NCBI GenBank assembly: GCA_003509785.1
Contig: DOMY01000232.1
Coordinates: 24,753-31,651, forward strand
DNA length: 6,899 bases
Direction: 5' to 3'
Source: Gemmobacter sp.
GTDB taxonomy: Bacteria; Pseudomonadota; Alphaproteobacteria; Rhodobacterales; Rhodobacteraceae
The first letter of the stretch is position 1. Every line of letters starts with the position of its first letter. Below the pieces are notes generated by a model. That model did no database searches, had not been told where the DNA came from, and saw only the letters and a list, made by a program, of their open reading frames with translations. This document shows positions 1-4,871 of the stretch, in pieces. The position numbers were made by a program, and so were the translations under genes.

Positions 1-643
1 CCGCCCGGAAACGGGCAAGGTTGAGGTGCAGCATATCTTCCGCGGGAACGCGGATCGTGCCGTAAGTCGAGGCGAAAACCTCAGTCGGGCGGGCTTTCAG
101 GACGTGATAGGCCACGCGCTGCCCGGCCGCGTTGAATTCGATCCCCGCCACAACGTAACCGCCATTCGGCAGGTCGCGCGTGTCGGACTCGTCCACCATT
201 TCAGCGGGCAGCAGCCGCAGCCGCAGCCCATTGGCGCGGGTTTCCATGTGCAGGAAGGCTTCCCCGTCGACGATCATCGCCCGGACGGCGGCAGCCTGAA
301 TCCCGAAAAGATCGGTTCGCCCTTCCGCGTCTGCCCGCTTGGTCCATGTGCCGAAGGCCGCGGCGATGCTGGCACGGCTGCCCGCGTCGGGATGCTGCGA
401 AGCCGGTTTGATGCCAAAGCCCACCAGCCCGGAAACCAGCGCCGAAACGCCATTCGATGCCCACGGGTTGTTCGCCACAAAGTAACGCGCCCGGCTGCGG
501 ATCGGCGCAGAAGCTGCCAGCGTTTCCGGCCCGGTGCGACCGAAGGAAGGTGCAGATGACCAGCGCCGCCCGCCTGCCGCGCCGTCAAAGCGCCGGGTTT
601 GCAGCGGTTCGGCCTTGCGCTTGAAAAGATCGAGAATGCCCAT
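1..643 (-). CDS. Phage portal protein, lambda (GpB) family, 5' part; runs off the left edge
   Basis: The portal is the dodecameric ring at the capsid vertex through which phage DNA is packaged and ejected. The first 214 codons are open from ATG at 643 to the left edge. I see MGILDLFKRK at the N-terminus, then ARYFVANNPWASNGVSALV near residues 51-70, typical of the early conserved region of lambda-family portals. DGEAFL follows near residues 126-131, and RVPAEDMLHL near 198-207, matching the usual 'VPAxDVLH' signature. The start is supported by GGAG 9 nt upstream, and by the preceding gene ending only 3 nt before the ATG, which suggests translational coupling. No frameshift is visible in this part. 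Family assignment is by recognition of motifs; the C-terminal half is outside the window. Confidence 0.85.
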   Translation of the reverse strand, partial: MGILDLFKRKAEPLQTRRFDGAAGGRRWSSAPSFGRTGPETLAASAPIRSRARYFVANNPWASNGVSALVSGLVGFGIKPASQHPDAGSRASIAAAFGTWTKRADAEGRTDLFGIQAAAVRAMIVDGEAFLHMETRANGLRLRLLPAEMVDESDTRDLPNGGYVVAGIEFNAAGQRVAYHVLKARPTEVFASTYGTIRVPAEDMLHLNLARFRA

Positions 644-646
644 GTG

Positions 647-1159
647 TCAGGACTCCAGAAGCGGGCGGATCAGTTCGGACGCCGGAACAACCGAAGTCAT
701 CATGTGAGTGCCGCTGAATTGCGTCGACCAGCGGCCATCCGAAACCAGTTCCCGGACGCTGCATTCCCCTAGCGTGTCCGAACCGTCTTTGAAGAAAGAA
801 GGCGACACGATCCGTTCGCCCTGCATCCCGCGAACAAAGCGGATCAGAACAATCCAGCCTTCCCCGGCCGCGGTGCCTTCGGCCATCATTTCAAGCGCGG
901 TGCCCCGCTCATACCGGGTGTTCAGCATGTCGCTGACCAGCGCCAGTTCAGCCGTCGACAGCCCACAGTCAAACATCACCATGAGAAGGCGCGCTCGGAT
1001 CAGTTCCAGGGCGGGATAGTCGGCAGGAGAGTTGCGCGAACGGCCACTTTCGCCACGCAACAGCCCTTTGAACAGGGGGTTGCGAAGGCGGATATGGATT
1101 TCATCCGCGTCACGGCCTTCCAAGGCTGCCAGCCGATCAGCGATTTCAGAAAGGCGCAT
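647..1159 (-). CDS. Unknown phage protein of 170 aa with a possible MerR-like helix-turn-helix
   Basis: I do not recognise this as a named family. The N-terminus (MRLSEIADRL) looks like the first helices of a winged-helix/HTH domain. Residues near 48-75, including YPALELIRARLL and CGLSTAELALV, recall the 'dLrrI..Ll...GlSLaEI' pattern of MerR-type proteins, so DNA binding is possible but unproved. The C-terminal half has no recognised motif. The reading frame could extend to 1222. I chose ATG at 1159 because GGAGTC lies 8 nt upstream and the HTH-like sequence starts there. It occupies the slot just before the portal, where lambda-like phages usually carry the small head-tail connector gpW, but it is longer than gpW and does not resemble it. 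Its stop is 3 nt from the portal start, so the two are probably co-translated. Confidence 0.7.
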   Translation of the reverse strand: MRLSEIADRLAALEGRDADEIHIRLRNPLFKGLLRGESGRSRNSPADYPALELIRARLLMVMFDCGLSTAELALVSDMLNTRYERGTALEMMAEGTAAGEGWIVLIRFVRGMQGERIVSPSFFKDGSDTLGECSVRELVSDGRWSTQFSGTHMMTSVVPASELIRPLLES

Positions 1160-1192
1160 GGGCCGGACTCCAGAACATCTTGGGCAAAGGTG

Positions 1193-1236
1193 TAGCATGA
1201 CAACTGGATAGTTGCAAGTCATAATCTACTATGCTA
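1193..1236. promoter_or_regulatory. Nested dyads, candidate operator
   Basis: TAGCAT (1193-1198) and ATGCTA (1231-1236) are inverted repeats sharing their centre with the palindrome TTGCAA (1212-1217). A second dyad, CAACT-GGAT-AGTTG, occupies 1201-1214. The cluster sits 34 bp upstream of the chosen start of the 170-aa gene, in a divergent gap, where a phage regulator would be expected to bind. Function is inferred from position and symmetry only. Confidence 0.3.
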
Positions 1237-1303
1237 AGCATGGGGCACGTTCGAGTGACATAGACGAATCGGGGCGGGAAACCGGCCCGACAGACTGCAA
1301 AGG

Positions 1304-1350
1304 TTTTCGCGCGGCGGTGTTTCCTGCAACGTCACTTCGCAGCGCGAAAA
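1304..1350. repeat. Perfect 9-bp inverted repeat, possible leader-RNA stem
   Basis: TTTTCGCGC (1304-1312) is perfectly complementary to GCGCGAAAA (1342-1350), with a 29-nt loop. Outside it, GGAAACCGG (starting near 1277) and CCGGGTTTC (ending near 1366) form a second, slightly imperfect pair. Together they could fold as a long stem upstream of the small plus-strand gene. Confidence 0.4.
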
Positions 1351-1381
1351 TGGGAAGCCGGGTTTCTCCTTGTCTCGGTAT

Positions 1382-1413
1382 AGGGCTGCACCTTTTCGGC
1401 GGGGTGCAGCCCT
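1382..1413 (+). terminator. Strong hairpin ahead of the small plus-strand gene; terminator- or attenuator-like
   Basis: AGGGCTGCACC (1382-1392) pairs perfectly over 11 bp with GGTGCAGCCCT (1403-1413) around a 10-nt loop. The downstream sequence on the plus strand is TTTCCCTATTTG, a weak U-tract, so it is not a textbook intrinsic terminator. It ends 17 nt before the AAGGAG of the 56-aa gene, so it might act as an attenuator, an mRNA 5' stabiliser, or the 3' end of a short upstream RNA. Confidence 0.4.
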
Positions 1414-1444
1414 TTCCCTATTTGTAAAACAAGGAGTCTGCCAA

Positions 1445-1615
1445 ATGCGAAAATTGACCAAGGGTGAATTGCGCAGCGTTCGGACGCTGGCAAATATTCT
1501 CACCGAAAGCGGGCTTTCCTATGAGGGAACCGCCTATATTGTCGGAATGCGCCTGAAATATCTCGGCGCGTTTTCGATTTCCAATCTGGAACAGATTTTT
1601 CAGGTTCGGAAGTAA
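1445..1615 (+). CDS. Small protein of 56 aa, unknown function
   Basis: I do not recognise the protein. It is basic at the N-terminus (MRKLTKGELRSVRTL), has a moderately amphipathic middle and ends FQVRK; no membrane segment or signal peptide is evident. The frame stays open further upstream, but ATG at 1445 is the supported start: AAGGAG lies 8 nt before it and a hairpin ends just upstream. By hand count the gene is about 48% G+C, clearly lower than the flanking integrase, portal and host genes. It is transcribed against the phage structural genes, which fits an accessory gene with its own promoter. It could be a small regulator or inhibitor, but nothing in the sequence settles this. Confidence 0.65.
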   Translation: MRKLTKGELRSVRTLANILTESGLSYEGTAYIVGMRLKYLGAFSISNLEQIFQVRK

Positions 1616-1713
1616 AAGCACTTCTGCCGTGAAATGCACAATAAATGAGCCGTAGACATAAAATCCCCGCTCATTCATAAGTCGATTCGTTCAAACCGAT
1701 AAGGAGTCGCCTT
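1616..1713 (+). other. Short AT-rich gap between the two small plus-strand genes
   Basis: This 98-bp spacer contains the inverted repeat AATGAGC (1644-1650) and GCTCATT (1669-1675) with an 18-nt loop. No T-run follows, so it is not an evident terminator. The spacer is long enough for a separate promoter, but none stands out. Confidence 0.35.
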
Positions 1714-1896
1714 ATGCAACTGCAACAATCCACCGGAAGCATGGAAGCCGATAGACTCATGGTCGACTTCATTTCCAAGCCGAATTTCCCGGCTGCCCTT
1801 GCCCGGATCAAGCGCGCCGCAGCCGAAAACGATGATGAATTCTTGGCTGACTTCCTGTTGCGCGCCTATCTTGGGTCGACGCCATCCGGGGAATGA
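1714..1896 (+). CDS. Small acidic protein of 60 aa, unknown function
   Basis: The product is not recognised. It is probably helical and acidic in its second half (AAAENDDEFLADFLLRAYLG), with no membrane segment or signal peptide. The start is well supported by AAGGAG 7 nt upstream, the same AAGGAGTC element used by the 56-aa gene before it, which suggests the two form a small cassette. It converges on the minus-strand 101-aa gene, with 23 bp between the stops and no obvious terminator. A basic small protein followed by an acidic one recalls a toxin-antitoxin pair, but I see no family motif to support that. Confidence 0.6.
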   Translation: MQLQQSTGSMEADRLMVDFISKPNFPAALARIKRAAAENDDEFLADFLLRAYLGSTPSGE

Positions 1897-1919
1897 TCGG
1901 CGGCAGGGCGCAGGCCGGG

Positions 1920-2225
1920 TTATCTCGGCTTGCGCGTGAAATCAAATCGCAGATCGGATTCGGTAATCCAAGAGGGCTGCGGCAGTCTTTCGCTTGCATC
2001 CGGGTCAATTGATTTCAGCCACCAGAAGAATTCAAAGGCTGCATGTTCGGCCGAATAGTTTTCAGGAATGTGCCGCGATGCGCGAACCGCCAAGACCACG
2101 GTTTCAATACGCCCGCCAACTGAAATCTTGTGCCGGTCCTTGGGGTCGAGGTCCAAACAGATATTGTGCGAGTCAAGCATGACCATCGTTTGAACGCACC
2201 ATAGGAATTCTTCTTGTTTCGTCAT
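1920..2225 (-). CDS. Hypothetical phage protein of 101 aa
   Basis: I do not recognise this protein. It reads as a soluble globular protein rich in aromatic residues (EEFLWCVQTM, AAFEFFWWLKS, LRFDFTRK), without membrane segment or signal. ATG at 2225 follows TAGGTAG about 6 nt upstream, a usable ribosome-binding site of a different kind from the GGAGTC of neighbouring phage genes. Base composition is close to 50% G+C by eye, below the integrase and terminase pieces. It starts 40 bp after the membrane-protein gene on the same strand, so both may belong to one transcript continuing from the terminase remnant. Confidence 0.6.
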   Translation of the reverse strand: MTKQEEFLWCVQTMVMLDSHNICLDLDPKDRHKISVGGRIETVVLAVRASRHIPENYSAEHAAFEFFWWLKSIDPDASERLPQPSWITESDLRFDFTRKPR

Positions 2226-2265
2226 ATTGCTACCTATTTTGTCGGCTCACTCTTGCGGCTTTGCA

Positions 2266-2484
2266 TTAGAAGAACCGGATGTAAGTCATAACAAGGCCAG
2301 CTATTGCTATGGCTGACCCTATCGCCCATTTCCATTCGACTTTCAGGAAGTCGAAGATTGAATGCGCCGCGCGCGAAGTCCAGTGCCGCCGCTGCCATCC
2401 GCCAACAAAGAACACGCCGCTATTCGGGTCGTTTTCGTATGGCTCAAACTCACCTTCCCACCAAGACCTAAACCGTTCGCGCAT
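2266..2484 (-). CDS. Small membrane protein of 72 aa, unknown, overlapping or abutting the terminase stop
   Basis: The protein begins MRERFRSWWEGEF, carries a soluble part with VFFVGGWQRR, and ends in one hydrophobic helix (WAIGSAIAIAGLVMTYIRFF) at its C-terminus. This suggests a tail-anchored inner-membrane protein with its N-terminal part in the cytoplasm. An in-frame ATG at 2505 would add seven residues and overlap the terminase 3' end. I prefer 2484 because AGG lies a short distance upstream and the sequence before 2505 has no ribosome-binding site, but the choice is uncertain. The gene follows the terminase fragment immediately, so it is probably co-transcribed with it. A superinfection-exclusion role is possible from size and topology; a holin is less likely with a single C-terminal helix. 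Confidence 0.55.
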   Translation of the reverse strand: MRERFRSWWEGEFEPYENDPNSGVFFVGGWQRRHWTSRAAHSIFDFLKVEWKWAIGSAIAIAGLVMTYIRFF

Positions 2485-2489
2485 TCCCG

Positions 2490-2948
2490 TTACCTGTTCA
2501 ACCATGCCGACCGAACAACTTGAGGCTGTTTCTTCGGCGCTGCCTCACTCGATAGTTCTTCGGCCCGCCTGTCAAAGTTTACCCCGATCAACTGCCGCGC
2601 CGCCCATGCGTAGACGGTGGCGTCCAGGGTCTCGGCCCGCTTGCCCTTGATCCTTTCAAACCGCGCTTGGGGAACGCCTCGCGCATAGCGCACCACGCGC
2701 CGCTCAGAGGTCAGTTGTTCAAAGAAGATCGGTTCCAGGGCTTCCCCGAACCGAACGCCCGCGCCGCGCGCCAGTCGGGTGAACAACTGCGACTTAACCG
2801 CGTCCGAACCGACAAGCCAAAGCAGTTGCCCCTTGGTGCCCGACTTCTGCAAGAATTGCCGGGAAAAACCCGGAACGCCCTTGATCGCCACGACGCGCCG
2901 CCCGTAGCGCGGCCGGGTGTAGCTGTTCACGATCTCAGTATGCCCGGT
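2490..2948 (-). pseudogene. Terminase large subunit (GpA family), C-terminal nuclease fragment
   Basis: Terminase large subunits cut concatemeric phage DNA and pump it into the prohead. Only the last 150 or so residues remain, whereas GpA-type proteins are usually around 600 or more. The frame contains GHTEIVNSYTRPRYGRRV, matching the 'DxGGHxTxxVYxFxRPRxGRRV' region of the nuclease domain. Then come AIKG, LWLVGSDAVKSQLFTRL, FFEQLTSERRVVRYARG and the late acidic motif ETLDATVYAWAA. The ATPase domain is absent, with no Walker motif upstream, where the sequence becomes integrase instead. A GTG at 2930 lies 4 nt after the stop of the integrase frame, so the fragment might be translated by coupling, but it cannot package DNA on its own. 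The start coordinate marks where terminase similarity appears to begin. Confidence 0.85.
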
Positions 2949-3622
2949 CCCCGCTGTAGGTTTGCAACGCCTTGAGGAAGTCGGGCAGTTGATCTTCCTT
3001 CAAGGCTGCCCGGTGCTGTTGCCGGGGTGCAGACTTCATCGCACCTGCAAGGGGCGCGGCAGGGTCAGAGGAAGCCCAGCCGTTCGCCACGGAAAAGCGA
3101 AAGATCGCGCTCATGGTCTGGCGCAGCCGCTTTGCCATTTCGAGGGCGTTACGGTTTTCCACTTCGCGCAAGAGGGCCAAGACTTCGGCAGGGGTGATCG
3201 CTGCCACGTCCTTCGCGCCGATCTTGGGGAATACGTCCGCGTCAAGGCGCGACCAGATGCGCGCCGCATAGCCGCTGACCCATTGGGCTTCCCGCGCGTT
3301 GAACCATTCCCGCGCCGCGTCCTTGAAGGGCTTCACGGGCGCAGCGCCTGCCGCCGTGCCTTCCTTCGCGGCCGGGTCAATCCCCGCTGCCAGCTTGTCC
3401 TTGAGTTCAGCGGCTTTCAGGCGGGCAGTCGCAAGGGAAACATCGGGATACGATCCGAAAGCCGCGGTGCGCTGTTTCGCCTGCCAACGGTAGTTCATGC
3501 GCCAGAGTTTTGAGCCGCCTGGCGTCACTTGCAGGAAGAGTCCGCGCCCGTCCGACAGCTTCTGAACCTTCGCGGCAGGCTTGGCGGCGCGGCATTGGGC
3601 ATTGGGCATCGGTCAAGGGCAT
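2935..3622 (-). pseudogene. P4-type tyrosine integrase, frameshifted and lacking its catalytic domain
   Basis: Integrases of this family insert phages and islands into tRNA genes. The original start is ATG at 3622 (MPLTDAQC), with GGAG 8 nt upstream. After eight codons a tandem GCCCAAT duplication shifts the frame; the family sequence resumes as CRAAKPAAKVQKLSDGRGLF in another frame, open from ATG 3609. The N-terminal arm-binding domain (DUF4102 type: LSDGRGLFLQV, KLWRMNYRW, FGSYPDVSLATAR) and the SAM-like core-binding domain (FKDAAREWF through FRFSVANGWASSDPA) are present. The protein stops after LPDFLKALQTYSGDRAY, where the catalytic domain with its Arg-His-Arg-Tyr residues should begin; family members are about 400 aa and this is about 225. 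Position beside the tRNA fits its former role. It should be unable to recombine DNA. Confidence 0.9.
3594..3607 (-). repeat. Tandem 7-bp duplication in the integrase start region
   Basis: ATTGGGC occurs twice in succession (3594-3600 and 3601-3607), i.e. GCCCAATGCCCAAT on the coding strand. Removing one copy restores MPLTDAQCRAAKPAAK, the standard N-terminus of the family, so the second copy is an insertion. The duplication also creates the ATG at 3609 that keeps the rest of the frame readable. Confidence 0.85.
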
Positions 3623-3635
3623 AGCTGCGACTCCG

Positions 3636-3680
3636 TTTGTTGGTATTGCAGCCATCATACCAACAATTCATACCAACAAA
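3636..3680. repeat. Three copies of ATACCAACAA, candidate integrase/excisionase arm sites
   Basis: TTTGTTGGTAT (3636-3646) is the exact inverse of ATACCAACAAA (3670-3680), and a further direct copy ATACCAACAA lies at 3657-3666, 13 bp before the last. They sit just upstream of the integrase start. Tyrosine integrases commonly have repeated arm-type sites between int and the crossover core, so this is the expected place, but binding is inferred. Confidence 0.45.
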
Positions 3681-3684
3681 AGAC

Positions 3685-3782
3685 GGGACGCATGGGGACG
3701 CATCGGGCGGCATGGGGACGCAAGAATGAGGTAACCCACTGTTTTTAAGTGGATTACCTTCAATCTGGGACGCATGGGGATG
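3685..3782. repeat. Direct repeats of CATGGGGAYG between int and the tRNA
   Basis: CATGGGGACG occurs at 3691-3700 and 3711-3720 (20 bp apart), and CATGGGGATG at 3773-3782. The first and third copies share the longer GGGACGCATGGGGA. Together with the preceding repeat set they fill the whole interval from the integrase to the tRNA 3' end, as in an attachment-site region with several protein-binding sites. Confidence 0.45.
3729..3759. repeat. Hairpin between the repeats, 12-bp arms with one mismatch
   Basis: AGGTAACCCACT (3729-3740) and AGTGGATTACCT (3748-3759) form a stem with one C-A mismatch and a 7-nt loop. On the minus strand it lies about 30 nt after the tRNA CCA end, but no T-run follows, so an ordinary tRNA terminator is not evident. 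It may be part of the attachment-site architecture. Confidence 0.4.
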
Positions 3783-3788
3783 AATTTT

Positions 3789-3830
3789 TGGTAGGCCCGG
3801 AGGGACTCGAACCCCCAACCAGACCGTTAT
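3789..3830 (-). other. Probable attachment-site end: 3' half of the tRNA gene as prophage boundary
   Basis: The tRNA 3' end points at the integrase remnant, the usual arrangement for a P4-type integrase that recombines within the 3' part of a tRNA gene. The tRNA is complete including CCA, as expected when the incoming element restores it. The matching copy of the core should lie at the far left end of the element, outside this window, so exact core limits cannot be set here. Confidence 0.55.
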
Positions 3831-3864
3831 GAGCGGTCGGCTCTAACCATTGAGCTACAGGCCC
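3789..3864 (-). tRNA. tRNA with CAU anticodon, most likely tRNA-Ile2 (lysidine-modified)
   Basis: All arms fold. The acceptor is GGGCCTG with CGGGCCT (G-U at 1-72), the D arm is GCTC-AATGGTTA-GAGC, and the anticodon arm is GACCG-CTCATAA-CGGTC. The T arm is GGGGG-TTCGAGT-CCCTC, with discriminator A and an encoded CCA at 3789-3791. The anticodon CAT could mean elongator Met or Ile2. The C4-G69 and C5-G68 pairs, known recognition elements of the lysidine synthetase TilS in E. coli, and the short AATGGTTA D loop favour Ile2, which reads AUA codons after modification. It is the probable integration target of the neighbouring prophage remnant. Confidence 0.9.
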
Positions 3865-3993
3865 CCAGGACGCGACGGGACCGGCGGTCCTGGCGCGCGG
3901 CGCGGCGGGAGGAACCGCCTAGCAGGGGTTGGCGCGGCTTGCCAAGGGGCGCGGGGTCGTCGGACGGTTTTCGGCGAATTCATCAAGATGAAC

Positions 3994-4020
3994 GGAAACC
4001 GACGGGGAGGCGCGGACGTT
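3994..4020 (+). promoter_or_regulatory. Possible ECF (EcfG/SigT-like) promoter for the SIMPL gene
   Basis: GGAAA (3994-3998), an 18-bp spacer and CGTT (4017-4020) approach the GGAAC-N18/19-CGTT consensus of the alphaproteobacterial general stress sigma factor, with one mismatch in the -35. It lies about 80 bp before the start codon of a likely stress-defence gene. Short motifs of this kind also arise by chance. Confidence 0.25.
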
Positions 4021-4099
4021 GGTTCAGGTGTAAAAGGCCAAGGTTGCGGCCATGGATCGACGAACCCGTCGGTCGGGATCGTTCTACGGAGACTTCTGC

Positions 4100-4852
4100 A
4101 TGAAACGCGCGTTCAAAACCCTGATGCTGGGCGGGGCCCTGACGGCCGCCGTCGCCCTGGGCGCGGCCGCGCCGACGATGGCCCAGACCCTGCAGCCGGG
4201 CGCGATCCAGATGATGCAGCCGGCCCCGTCGCTGAACCTGTCGGCCTATGGCGAGGTCAAGGCCGCGCCGGACATGGCGACCATCAGCTTCGGCGTCCAG
4301 ACCGAGGCGGCGACGGCCCAAGAGGCCATGCGCGACAATGCGGCCCGGATGACCCAGGTCATGGCCGCCCTGCGCCGCGCCGGGATCGCCGAGCGCGACG
4401 TCCAGACCTCGGGCCTGAACCTGTCGGCGCAATATGACTATGTGCAGAACGAACCGCCCAAGCTGCGCGGCTATCAGGCGGTGAACCGGGTGACGGTGAC
4501 GATCAACGACCTGAGCAAGGTCGGAACCACCGCCGACGCCGTCGTCGCCGCCGGGGTCAACCAGATCGACGGCATCAGCTTCGGCCTGAAGGATCCGAGC
4601 GCGGCCGAGGATCGCGCGCGTCAGCTGGCCGTGCGCGCCCTGCAGGCCAAGGCGCAGCTGTACGCCCAGGCCCTGAACGTCCAGCTGGCCGGCATCCGCA
4701 ACCTGAGCGAAGGCGGCGGCTATTCGCCCGCGCCGCCGCAGCTGTTCGCCGTGCGCGCCATGGCGATGGAAAGCCGCGACAGCACCCCGGTCGCCGCCGG
4801 CGAACTGACGGTCCGGGTCGACATCACCGGCGTCTACGACATCGCCCGCTGA
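4100..4852 (+). CDS. Secreted SIMPL-domain (DUF541) protein, YggE/BP26-like
   Basis: SIMPL-domain proteins are periplasmic or outer-membrane-associated. E. coli YggE is linked to lowering oxidative stress, and Brucella BP26 assembles into a large ring; the molecular activity is not established. This 250-aa product starts MKRAFKTLMLGGALTAAVAL, a clear Sec signal peptide with probable cleavage after APTMA. The SIMPL fold follows: LSAYGEVKAAPDMATISFGV near residues 45-64, then RRAGIAERDVQTSGLNLSAQ, RGYQAVNRVTVTIND, and the late helix RALQAKAQLYAQALNV. It ends with ELTVRVDITGVYDIAR. The upstream ATG at 4052 was rejected: it would put 16 polar residues before the signal peptide, while ATG 4100 has GGAG 8 nt upstream. 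It is monocistronic, ending before a strong terminator. Confidence 0.9.
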   Translation: MKRAFKTLMLGGALTAAVALGAAAPTMAQTLQPGAIQMMQPAPSLNLSAYGEVKAAPDMATISFGVQTEAATAQEAMRDNAARMTQVMAALRRAGIAERDVQTSGLNLSAQYDYVQNEPPKLRGYQAVNRVTVTINDLSKVGTTADAVVAAGVNQIDGISFGLKDPSAAEDRARQLAVRALQAKAQLYAQALNVQLAGIRNLSEGGGYSPAPPQLFAVRAMAMESRDSTPVAAGELTVRVDITGVYDIAR

Positions 4853-4871
4853 TCCGCGGTTCGGAATGAAG

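Larger units (their letters stand above)
1160..1444. other. Divergent intergenic region rich in inverted repeats
   Basis: This 285-bp gap separates the minus-strand 170-aa gene from the plus-strand small genes, so both promoters should lie here. No convincing -35/-10 pair with standard spacing was found on either strand. It holds a dyad cluster (1193-1236), a long-range inverted repeat (1304-1312 with 1342-1350) and a compact hairpin (1382-1413). Short reading frames crossing it are not convincing as genes. Confidence 0.6.

Noticed and set aside
26..559. 177-codon plus-strand frame at the left edge
   Set aside because: It lies opposite the portal gene, whose product has family motifs; the antisense product has none.
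1445..1896. Toxin-antitoxin pair made by the two small plus-strand genes
   Set aside because: The basic-then-acidic order is suggestive, but the genes are 98 bp apart and neither shows a known toxin or antitoxin motif.
2962..3513. 183-codon plus-strand frame opposite the integrase
   Set aside because: Shadow of the integrase remnant; no motif in its product.
3636..3782. CRISPR-like array
   Set aside because: Repeats are only about 10 bp, of two kinds, partly inverted and unevenly spaced; there are no cas genes. Attachment-region repeats explain them better.
3850..4437. 195-codon plus-strand frame starting inside the tRNA gene
   Set aside because: It begins within the tRNA and runs out of frame through the SIMPL gene, giving a Gly/Arg/Pro/Asp-rich sequence.
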